From 2-12-FULL-60-25 sp964638165 (GTDB lineage Bacteria; Patescibacteriota; Patescibacteriia; 2-12-FULL-60-25): a stretch of DNA of 13,043 bases. The position numbers were made by a program, and so were the translations under genes. How positions within the stretch are numbered: position 1 is the stretch's first letter; each line of letters starts with the position of its first letter. The notes under the pieces are model-generated. The model worked only from the letters and a program-made list of their open reading frames with translations, made no database searches and was not told the origin of the DNA. Below, piece after piece: positions 5,149 to 10,473 of the stretch. Where the stretch lies: contig CAZWYJ010000031.1 in the NCBI GenBank assembly GCA_964638165.1, forward strand, positions 1-13,043, written 5' to 3'.

Positions 5149-6201
5149 ATGAGAACCGACCTGTTCGACTATCACCTTCCGAAAGATCGCATTGCCCAAG
5201 AACCGGCCAAGCCACGAGATCATTCGCGCCTCCTCATCTTGAATCGGACAACGGGTGATATTCGTCACAAGCATTTTTACGACATTCTCGACGAACTGAA
5301 TGCCGGAGACCTTTTGATTGCCAACGAGAGCAAGGTCTTCAAGGCTCGACTGACGGGCTCCGTCCAGCGCATCGCGGACGATCAAGGCACCCCCCACTCC
5401 CCACTTGAAATCTTCCTCCTGCGCCCGGAACAGGATGATCAATGGATCGCACTGGCAAAACCGGGAAAGAAACTGCGAATCAACACGACGATCATCTTCG
5501 ACGAAAACGTCACGGCGATCGTAAAAGAAAAACGTGCGGAAGATGGAACAGTTGTGATCGGCTTCAATCGGCCACCGAACGACATCCTCGAGTGGACGGA
5601 TCGTGTGGGAGACGTCCCGGTGCCCCCGTATGTCGCGTCCGCACCCGCGGATGCATCCGACTATCAAACCGTGTACGCCAAACACGTCGGCTCCGTTGCC
5701 GCGCCAACCGCCGGATTCCACTTTACGCCGGAACTCATGGAAAAATTCAGGGCGAAGGGTATTCGATTTGAAACGATCACGCTCCACGTAGGGCTCGGCA
5801 CCTTTCGACCCGTACAAACGGATGATCTGGACGAGCACATCATGCACGAAGAGTGGGTGAGCGTTCCGGAGCGCGTGCGGGATCTCATCAAGGAAACGCG
5901 TGCCAATGGACACCGCGCCATCGCGGTCGGCACCACGACCATGCGCGCGCTCGAATCCGGCCTCACGGAAGGGTTCACGAACATTTTCATCAAACCGGGA
6001 CATCGCTTTGCATGGGCCGACGGGATGATCACGAACTTCCACCTGCCAAAATCCACGCTCCTCGTGCTCGTCTCCGCATTCATCGGAGAGCATCATGCCG
6101 ATCCTGACGACGGGAGGAAAATGGCGATTCAAGCCTACGAAGAAGCGATCGAGCTCGGATATCGCTTCTACTCCTTTGGAGACGCCATGCTGATTACATA
6201 G
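5149..6201 (+). CDS. queA: S-adenosylmethionine:tRNA ribosyltransferase-isomerase
   Basis: A 350-residue protein, the normal length for QueA. It transfers and isomerises the ribosyl part of SAM onto 7-aminomethyl-7-deazaguanine in tRNA, giving epoxyqueuosine at wobble position 34. Family landmarks in order: an N-terminal DLFDYHLPKDRIAQEPAKPRD, SRLLILNR, GDLLIANESKVFKARLTG, VGDVPVPPYV, SVAAPTAGFHFTPELM, LHVGLGTFRPV, HEEWVSVPE, AVGTTTMRALES and MITNFHLPKSTLLVLVSAFIG, then the C-terminal RFYSFGDAMLI. Every block is intact. No other queuosine gene is in the window. It diverges from the pilin gene. No Shine-Dalgarno sequence precedes the ATG. Confidence 0.96.
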   Translation: MRTDLFDYHLPKDRIAQEPAKPRDHSRLLILNRTTGDIRHKHFYDILDELNAGDLLIANESKVFKARLTGSVQRIADDQGTPHSPLEIFLLRPEQDDQWIALAKPGKKLRINTTIIFDENVTAIVKEKRAEDGTVVIGFNRPPNDILEWTDRVGDVPVPPYVASAPADASDYQTVYAKHVGSVAAPTAGFHFTPELMEKFRAKGIRFETITLHVGLGTFRPVQTDDLDEHIMHEEWVSVPERVRDLIKETRANGHRAIAVGTTTMRALESGLTEGFTNIFIKPGHRFAWADGMITNFHLPKSTLLVLVSAFIGEHHADPDDGRKMAIQAYEEAIELGYRFYSFGDAMLIT

Positions 6202-6600
6202 AATGTAACCCATCGCGTAGAACGCGACGCTGTCGCGTTGAACGCGACTCGCCCTTCGCTTTACATCCACACCCATCGCGTAGAACGCGACCCATCCCCG
6301 GCCCTTCCCTTATTTCTCGTCCACCTAGGCGGACTCGAAAGGGAAGGGAGCTTGCTATGAAAGGCAATGCATATATAAGAGAGTTCCCCTCCCTTTTGCC
6401 GAACGAAGTGAGGCTAAGGGAGGGGTTAGGCCCGCCCGCCACGCAAGCCGAGTCCGCGAGGCGTTGCGGGCAGGGGTGAGTAGAAAAAAGGTGAGTCGTT
6501 TAAAATAAATTGACCCGCGCAAGCCGAAGCGAGCGCGGGTCAGGAGGCACCAAGCCTGTTACGGCCAGATGGGGATGGGGAAGGAGCATCTCTGGACGCA
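6202..6600. repeat. Gene-free stretch with a stack of inverted and direct repeats
   Basis: No convincing gene is present. It holds: a 21-base direct repeat at 6208-6228 and 6271-6291 (ending TAGAACGCGAC), each with a CGCGT/ACGCG dyad, and a related copy at 6231-6248; a 10-bp inverted repeat CCCCTCCCTT (6386-6395) with AAGGGAGGGG (6416-6425); a hairpin CCCGC-c-ACGC (6435-6444) with GCGT-t-GCGGG (6461-6470); and a perfect 10-bp hairpin TGACCCGCGC (6511-6520) with GCGCGGGTCA (6533-6542). The loops share GCCGAA-GC-type sequence. The first units may help end queA transcription. The rest look like dispersed intergenic repeats. Confidence 0.6.
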
Positions 6601-6609
6601 AAAAAGCGA

Positions 6610-7049
6610 AGTACCTCCGTAGAGCAACGGAGAAGGGCTCGGCTTCAGCGATGCTGATGCCGATCCCGAAGGCGGATGCACATACCTGTGACCTCCTCTC
6701 CTCGTTCGATGGTCATCCAGTCTTCGTCTGGTGGTGGTGACGCGCGACGCGCAGGCGCTGCGGTGGCACGCGATGTGCTACGAGGCGAACTTCGACGCCG
6801 TTGCTCGATGGCGTCGTCGTGTTGTTGAGCGAACGACTGCGGACTTCCATACGGGGACTTCCTTCCTTGTCGTCTGTTCTTGATGGGGATAGACCGGGCA
6901 GCCAAACCGCCAGGTCCGGGGTGGGAGCGGAACCCCTTGCCGGGGGAACAGCCCAACTCCTCAACAACGAACGTTCGAGGGGATCGTTTGCGAACCAGTG
7001 CTTAGGTACGCGCGTATCCACTTTTTGCGTTTGAATGCCAAAGGAGCTG
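6610..7049 (-). other. Region with own promoter but no recognised gene; possible structured RNA
   Basis: A good minus-strand promoter (7056-7084) predicts a transcript from about 7049. Its possible end is a weak terminator: stem CTCCGT/ACGGAG (6615-6620 with 6627-6632) and a T run (6600-6605). Inside are a 9-bp long-range pairing (6821-6829 with 6960-6968) and a GC hairpin (6933-6936 with 6942-6945). Two overlapping minus reading frames exist: one of up to 104 codons starting at TTG 6956, and one of 45 codons from ATG 6850 (MEVRSRSLNNTTTPSSNG, rich in Arg and His) with AGGAAG 7 bases upstream. Neither resembles a known protein. The stretch could be a non-coding RNA, a small-protein gene or a decayed gene; I cannot tell which. 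Confidence 0.35.
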
Positions 7050-7055
7050 ATACTA

Positions 7056-7084
7056 ATGCTATCCGCAGGAAAAAAATGCGTCAA
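7056..7084 (-). promoter_or_regulatory. Sigma-70-type promoter after yraN
   Basis: Minus strand: TTGACG (7084-7079), 17-base spacer with a T7 tract, TAGCAT (7061-7056). It overlaps the yraN stop codon region and points into 7049-6610. Confidence 0.5.
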
Positions 7085-7473
7085 GAGACGTCCGGAAGGT
7101 AGCGGAGCGTTGCTCTTCCGGGCGCGATCACGTCTATCGTGACCAAGTCAACGTGGAGATCGTCGTCCGAGATCCCCTTCCGTTCCGCGTAGATCAGGGC
7201 GAGATTCCACAGACGATCAAGCTTAGATCCGGTCACGGATTCCTCCGGAAACCCCGCAGCCATGGAACGCCGTGTTTTCACCTCCACGATTCGGACTTCG
7301 CCCGCCTTACGCGCGATGATATCCGCCTCCCAGTGCCCGCATCGCCAATTGCGCTCGATGATGACATACCCCCGCTGGATTAAAAAACGGGCGGCGAGCT
7401 CTTCGCCGCGCCGTCCGGTTCGCTGACGCGGAGACGGCGAACGCCGTGCTACGCTTTTCGCTTTGGAAGCCAT
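7081..7473 (-). CDS. yraN: YraN/UPF0102-family nuclease-like protein
   Basis: A 130-residue protein. A basic N-terminal 20 residues precede the family signature GRRGEELAARFLIQRGYVIIERNWR (20-44), then EADIIARKAGEVRIVEVKTR (49-68). Glu49, Asp51 and the EVK triplet (64-66) match the PD-(D/E)XK nuclease-fold residues kept in this family. The cellular role is not established; a structural relation to Holliday-junction resolvases has been noted. The ATG lies 25 bases inside the end of the upstream membrane-protein gene, with GGGAGGAG about 10 bases ahead, so it is probably translated by coupling or reinitiation. This is one of few genes here with a clear Shine-Dalgarno sequence. Confidence 0.9.
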   Translation of the reverse strand: MASKAKSVARRSPSPRQRTGRRGEELAARFLIQRGYVIIERNWRCGHWEADIIARKAGEVRIVEVKTRRSMAAGFPEESVTGSKLDRLWNLALIYAERKGISDDDLHVDLVTIDVIAPGRATLRYLPDVS

Positions 7474-7862
7474 TTTTCGCGCTCCTCCCGCTCTTTGGCC
7501 AAACGCTCCCGCTCCGGTACCTCAATCCAGAGGTAGCGATAGATGCCATACAGTCCGATCGCCAGCCAGATGAGCCACGCGATGAAGAGGAATCGCATGC
7601 TCAAAATCGAAATTTCCTGCGAAGAAAAAACCCACAAGAGCACTCCTGCGATGCCCGTAGAAATGAACAGGGACGCAAAGCGGTAGCACGTGCGCTTGGT
7701 CTTTTTAGAAAGACCCGCCTTCAACGGAAGGATACCCGCAACAATACCCGCGATGAGAATGGCTGAAAAAATCGCCAGCAGGCCACGCTCAACCAGAGGT
7801 TGGAAAGGGGCGGGCTGAGTTGCGAACCAGTACGAAAGGGTAAGCAGAGGAGGAACAGTCAT
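7449..7862 (-). CDS. Three-helix membrane protein, unknown function
   Basis: A 137-residue protein when started at ATG 7862 (MTVPPLLTLSYWF). An ATG at 7871 would add MDN, but it directly abuts the predicted -10 and would lie upstream of the transcript start. Three hydrophobic segments are visible: about 27-47 (GLLAIFSAILIAGIVAGILPL), 61-80 (RFASLFISTGIAGVLLWVFS) and 88-110 (SMRFLFIAWLIWLAIGLYGIYRY). A charged tail rich in Glu, Arg and Lys (ERERLAKEREEREKW) is probably a cytoplasmic helix. I do not recognise a family with a known role; similar small membrane proteins are frequent in CPR genomes. It is the first gene of a two-gene unit with yraN, with its own strong promoter at 7872-7900. Confidence 0.8.
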   Translation of the reverse strand: MTVPPLLTLSYWFATQPAPFQPLVERGLLAIFSAILIAGIVAGILPLKAGLSKKTKRTCYRFASLFISTGIAGVLLWVFSSQEISILSMRFLFIAWLIWLAIGLYGIYRYLWIEVPERERLAKEREEREKWLPKRKA

Positions 7863-7871
7863 ATTGTCCAT

Positions 7872-7900
7872 TTTTTACGCGAAATACGAGCACCTGTCAA
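7872..7900 (-). promoter_or_regulatory. Promoter of the membrane protein-yraN pair, near-leaderless
   Basis: Minus strand: perfect TTGACA (7900-7895), 17-base spacer, TAAAAA (7877-7872). The predicted start is about 7865, three bases before ATG 7862. Confidence 0.65.
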
Positions 7901-7932
7901 CGGAAGTGCGCCACCCATCCCTCACTCAAGCA

Positions 7933-8063
7933 CTAAAAGCCTTTTGAAAAAGGATGGATTGCGCCGCGTTGGAGGACAAAAATTCGCGAGGCGTACTTCA
8001 CGGTACGATGAGCGAGTTTTTGGCCGAAACGCAAGCAAGCCGCCTTTTTCAACAGGCTTTTAG
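7933..8063. mobile_element. 131-bp fold-back (MITE-like) palindromic element
   Basis: Its ends are a 21-bp inverted repeat with one mismatch (7933-7953 against 8043-8063; outer sequence CTAAAAGCC). The inside is also an imperfect palindrome: CAAAAATTCGCGAGGCGTAC (7977-7996) faces GTACGATGAGCGAGTTTTTG (8003-8022), so the whole element folds into one long hairpin around a TTCACG loop. It encodes nothing. No clear target-site duplication is seen. It may be a miniature transposable element, a REP-like dispersed repeat, or a strong two-way terminator between the methyltransferase and membrane-protein genes. Its right end supplies the TAA stop codon of the methyltransferase. Confidence 0.6.
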
Positions 8064-8671
8064 GATAACCATGCACGCTCATCGCCCTCTACTTGCTTCG
8101 GAGGCTTGGATATGACGTCCGTGCGATGAAACACGAGCGCCTGGTGCGCGCGACCCGCGTCAAAAGTCTCCATGAGCTCAAAACACCCCTCGCGCTCGAA
8201 GTATCCCTTGATCTCATCCCCGGATAGGCGACGGGAGACGTCCGGCCCAATCGCGGTCGCGACAGGCTTCCAATCAATCACGAGCGCCTTCCCGCCCTTT
8301 TTCACAAGACGCGACATCTCGGCAACCACATGGACCGGGCGCTGAACCAAAAACAGCACGTTCACGAGGAGTGCGAGGTCAATGGTGTGATCCGGAATAT
8401 GCGCTGCCCGATAGACCTCGATATCCGACCATACGAAATGGATATTCGTATACTGATCTTCGCGCGAACGGCGTTCCAGCATGTCGAGCGCGTCCTTGAG
8501 AATATCTACGGCGTAGACATGCCCCTTGGGTCCAACGAGCTGCGCCGAAGGAAAAACGAAGTGCCCGATCGCGCCACACCCGAAGTCCGCAACGTGCATG
8601 CGCTCGCGCAAACCCACCCGCTCGAGCACGCGAAACGGATTGAGGAGGTCAGAGCCGGAACGGAGAATCAT
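8060..8671 (-). CDS. Class I SAM-dependent methyltransferase
   Basis: A 203-residue protein from ATG 8671, which overlaps the upstream gene's TGA as ATGA, a typical coupled start; an in-frame GTG at 8722 would give 220 residues. Motif I is VADFGCGAIGHF (27-38), with the acidic ribose-binding residue Asp56 in VYAVDILKDAL. Next come NIHFVWSDIEVY (motif II region), IDLALLVNVLFLVQRP (motif IV/post I) and RLVKKGGKALVIDWKP (motif V region). It has the Methyltransf_11 look of ubiquinone/menaquinone or small-molecule methyltransferases; the substrate cannot be told. It is the third gene of a minus-strand run with two small membrane proteins. The last codons (AWLS) and stop abut the fold-back element, so the C-terminus may have been set by that insertion. 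Confidence 0.85.
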   Translation of the reverse strand: MILRSGSDLLNPFRVLERVGLRERMHVADFGCGAIGHFVFPSAQLVGPKGHVYAVDILKDALDMLERRSREDQYTNIHFVWSDIEVYRAAHIPDHTIDLALLVNVLFLVQRPVHVVAEMSRLVKKGGKALVIDWKPVATAIGPDVSRRLSGDEIKGYFEREGCFELMETFDAGRAHQALVFHRTDVISKPPKQVEGDERAWLS

Positions 8672-8925
8672 ACGCCCGACGGAATCAGAGAGCCTAATGT
8701 CGCCTGCAGGAACGCGTCCCACAAATCCGTGGCAACGATGATGCCAATGAAACAGAAAATGAGCCCGATGACTTTGTACATCAAGTACGTCCCGCCTCCA
8801 CCGAGTTTTCGCTCAGCCCATTCGATCGGACCGAAAAAGTCCGCGACTTTTCGCGTACGGATCACGATAAATCCTCCCGCGGCGGCAATGAGGAAGCCAA
8901 TGAGAATGCGAAGAAAAATATTCAT
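8668..8925 (-). CDS. Small two-helix membrane protein, CPR-type hypothetical
   Basis: An 85-residue protein. It has two hydrophobic helices, about 5-22 (LRILIGFLIAAAGGFIVI) and 50-67 (YKVIGLIFCFIGIIVATD), joined by a segment with FFGPIEWAERKLGGGGTYLMYK. The FGxIEWAExxLGxxGTxLxYKxIG pattern is one I recall from short conserved hypotheticals in CPR genomes; no function is known to me. It begins 5 bases after the stop of the preceding gene and overlaps the methyltransferase start by 4 bases, so the three are likely one operon. No Shine-Dalgarno sequence is visible. Confidence 0.8.
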   Translation of the reverse strand: MNIFLRILIGFLIAAAGGFIVIRTRKVADFFGPIEWAERKLGGGGTYLMYKVIGLIFCFIGIIVATDLWDAFLQATLGSLIPSGV

Positions 8926-8930
8926 ATCGT

Positions 8931-9296
8931 TTAAGAAGGCGTTTGATGATCGGAATGTCGTGCGATGATCGCAATCATCACGATGATCGCGATCGCAATG
9001 AACGCGAAGACGCCACCGAAGATGGCGAGTGCGCCCGTGATATCGTCTCGTCCGGCATCGTAAGCCTCGCTCCGAGGGGATGACTGGGAAACGGGCATAT
9101 CCACCCTCACGGTATCGCTCGCACCCGGATCAATGATCGCTGACGACGTGGCATTCGCAGACGCCGTGGCAGACGTGGCGCGCAATTCTTCCTGCAAGAC
9201 ATCAAAAAAGACATTCGACTCCGCACGAGCAGCGTGAATGCTGATCAGAAAGGCGCCGCACAGAACGGCGAATGCGATGACACGTCTACTCCGCAT
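8931..9296 (-). CDS. Secreted or membrane-anchored small protein, unknown
   Basis: A 121-residue protein. The N-terminus RSRRVIAFAVLCGAFLISIHAARA is a signal-peptide pattern with a likely cut after Ala25 (ARA|ES). A low-complexity Ala/Ser/Thr stretch (39-54) follows, then a linker, then a strongly hydrophobic helix GALAIFGGVFAFIAIAIIVMIAIIA (about 88-112) and a short His-rich tail. The mature protein would be an external domain on one C-terminal anchor. No family recognised. It is first in the operon with the 85-residue protein and the methyltransferase. Confidence 0.7.
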   Translation of the reverse strand: MRSRRVIAFAVLCGAFLISIHAARAESNVFFDVLQEELRATSATASANATSSAIIDPGASDTVRVDMPVSQSSPRSEAYDAGRDDITGALAIFGGVFAFIAIAIIVMIAIIARHSDHQTPS

Positions 9297-9307
9297 GGAA
9301 TATCAAG

Positions 9308-9316
9308 AGTATACCA
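9308..9316 (-). promoter_or_regulatory. Extended -10 promoter, near-leaderless
   Basis: Minus strand: TGG-TATACT. No good -35 is seen, as is usual for extended -10 promoters. The predicted start is about 9301 and the ATG is at 9296. Confidence 0.5.
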
Positions 9317-9368
9317 CGTTTGACGGCGGATGCGGGAGATCATCGCGTTGCAAAACCCGTCATGATGA

Positions 9369-9929
9369 TCAGGGCGTTTCCACGTTTTCGAAAGCGAGGG
9401 TTGCTTCCAAAATTTCCGGAACCTCAAAGGCTTTGTCTTCCGGACCCAAGTGCCCACCGCAACTCGTCACCTCGGTCATGGGGATTCCAAGCTGTTGTGC
9501 CATCCACTCCCCTTCCGTAAACGGAACGAGAAGATCCTTCTTGGTATGCAGCGCGACCCATGAACGGGACTTGCCACGCACGAGGTCAAAATCAATCTTC
9601 GCGCCATTGAACCACAAGTTCACCAGCGGGAGCGGGTATGGTCGCGCAAAACCGGAAACGAGCACAGTTCGCAGAACAGGCTCGCCGGTATAATCCTGAA
9701 GCGCAAAGAGGATGGAAGGGCAACCGAGCGAATGACCGACGAGAATGGTATCCGGCCCCTTGATCGCGTTTTTGATCATCGTGATCCATTTGAGTCGATC
9801 CGGCCACACCGGATTCGGAAGCGAGAGCGCATCCACCGTATGACCAGCTACCTCCAGTTCACGCCGAAGCCACGGGAACCAGCCATAGCCGGGTCCGCCT
9901 TTCCAACCGTGAACGAGGATGACATGCAT
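9369..9929 (-). CDS. RBBP9/YdeN-like alpha/beta hydrolase
   Basis: A 186-residue protein, the usual size for this family of small serine hydrolases. The oxyanion/first-strand motif is VILVHGWKGGPGYGWFPWL (3-21). The nucleophile elbow GHSLG (65-69) carries Ser67. The acid is probably Asp132 (HTKKDLLVPF) and the base His160 in CGGHLG. There is no lid domain and no signal peptide, so it is cytoplasmic. The substrate is unknown; family members show esterase-like activity. It stands alone: a tandem heptamer array fills the region just upstream of its start, and the next gene has its own promoter. Confidence 0.88.
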   Translation of the reverse strand: MHVILVHGWKGGPGYGWFPWLRRELEVAGHTVDALSLPNPVWPDRLKWITMIKNAIKGPDTILVGHSLGCPSILFALQDYTGEPVLRTVLVSGFARPYPLPLVNLWFNGAKIDFDLVRGKSRSWVALHTKKDLLVPFTEGEWMAQQLGIPMTEVTSCGGHLGPEDKAFEVPEILEATLAFENVETP

Positions 9930-9933
9930 AGAA

Positions 9934-9986
9934 GTAGGTGGTAGGTGGTAGGTGGTAGGTGGTAGGTGGTAGGTGGTAGGTGGTAG
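9934..9986. repeat. Tandem heptamer array GTAGGTG, 7.6 copies
   Basis: Seven exact copies of GTAGGTG plus GTAG, with no mismatches, start 5 bases upstream of the hydrolase start codon. On the hydrolase mRNA strand it reads (CACCTAC)n. A perfect minus-strand TTGACA at 10018-10013 with a poor -10 (GACGAT, 9995-9990) could start transcription so that the array forms the 5' leader. Confidence 0.9.
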
Positions 9987-10020
9987 AAAATCGTCGAGGT
10001 CTAAAAAGGCGTTGTCAAAT

Positions 10021-10090
10021 CCCTACGTACGGGCTCCGCCCCTACCTACTACCTACTAGCTACTAGCTACTAGCTACTAGCTACTAGCTA
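10021..10090. repeat. Second heptamer array (CTACCTA/CTAGCTA) with adjoining GTAGGGGC-type repeat
   Basis: Two copies of CTACCTA (10042-10055) pass into five exact copies of CTAGCTA (10056-10090). The CTACCTA units are near-complements of the GTAGGTG units of the first array, so the two arrays face each other across about 55 bases. The sequence 10021-10045 is a GC-rich repeat (GTAGGGGCGGAGCCCGTACG on minus). Confidence 0.85.
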
Positions 10091-10148
10091 CACGAACATG
10101 GGTAAAAGTATGGGCGCAGGGGTATGAATGGTCAAATGGCAAGAGCCC

Positions 10149-10177
10149 TTGACAAGAATCCGGTTTTCTGGTATATT
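10149..10177 (+). promoter_or_regulatory. Strong sigma-70-type promoter for the 53-residue protein
   Basis: TTGACA (10149-10154), 17-base spacer ending CTGG, TATATT (10172-10177), with TG of an extended -10 at 10169-10170. The predicted start is near 10184, giving a leader of about 90 nt. Confidence 0.75.
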
Positions 10178-10276
10178 TGATGATTCCACTTTAAAGAGAA
10201 CGCGTACGTTTGGAAGCAGATCCTGTTATATACGATCGTTATACGCCAAATACGCACGTTCCTGCGTGGAATTCTT

Positions 10277-10438
10277 ATGCGAACAACCATACTTCTTATC
10301 ACCACAGTTACCCTCATTTTTGGAGGAGTTGCCGTATACGGAGCCAAAACGTTTGCAGAGGCGAATGCGCGGGCACAAGAGGACACCATGAAACAAATTG
10401 AAGAACTTGCAAGTCCCCGACGCACAGCCATTAAGTAA
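10277..10438 (+). CDS. 53-residue membrane-anchored small protein
   Basis: The reading is MRTTILLITTVTLIFGGVAV, then YGAKTFAEANARAQEDTMKQ, then IEELASPRRTAIK, stop TAA at 10436-10438. Residues 4-21 are a single hydrophobic helix; the rest is a charged, probably helical stretch with a basic end. It could be an N-terminally anchored protein or, less likely, a secreted peptide with a signal sequence. No family is recognised. The case for a real gene is its setting: a strong promoter upstream on the same strand, a terminator beginning 1 base after the stop codon, and nothing else coding between them. A weak ribosome site (TGGA) lies about 8 bases before the ATG. The ~90-nt leader may be regulatory. 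Confidence 0.65.
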   Translation: MRTTILLITTVTLIFGGVAVYGAKTFAEANARAQEDTMKQIEELASPRRTAIK

Positions 10439-10439
10439 C

Positions 10440-10471
10440 AAAAACCTCTCGCTGAAAAACGAGAGGTTTTT
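10440..10471. terminator. Bidirectional terminator
   Basis: A 12-bp perfect stem, AAAAACCTCTCG (10440-10451) with CGAGAGGTTTTT (10460-10471), has an 8-base loop. It serves the small plus-strand gene and the minus-strand ATPase, whose stop is at 10474. Confidence 0.92.
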
Positions 10472-10473
10472 GA

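Noticed and set aside
5059..6276. 405-codon minus-strand frame opposite queA
   Set aside because: It is a shadow of queA, whose plus-strand protein carries every family motif.
6901..6946. Possible SRP RNA: CAGGTCCGG followed by GGGAGCGG on the plus strand
   Set aside because: It resembles the SRP core helix, but the GGAA tetraloop and the AGCAGCC side of the symmetric loop are missing and the nearby promoter points the other way. Too weak to call without a covariance-model scan.
9934..9986. Heptamer array as a CRISPR or iteron origin
   Set aside because: Repeats are directly contiguous 7-mers without spacers, and no replication gene is nearby.
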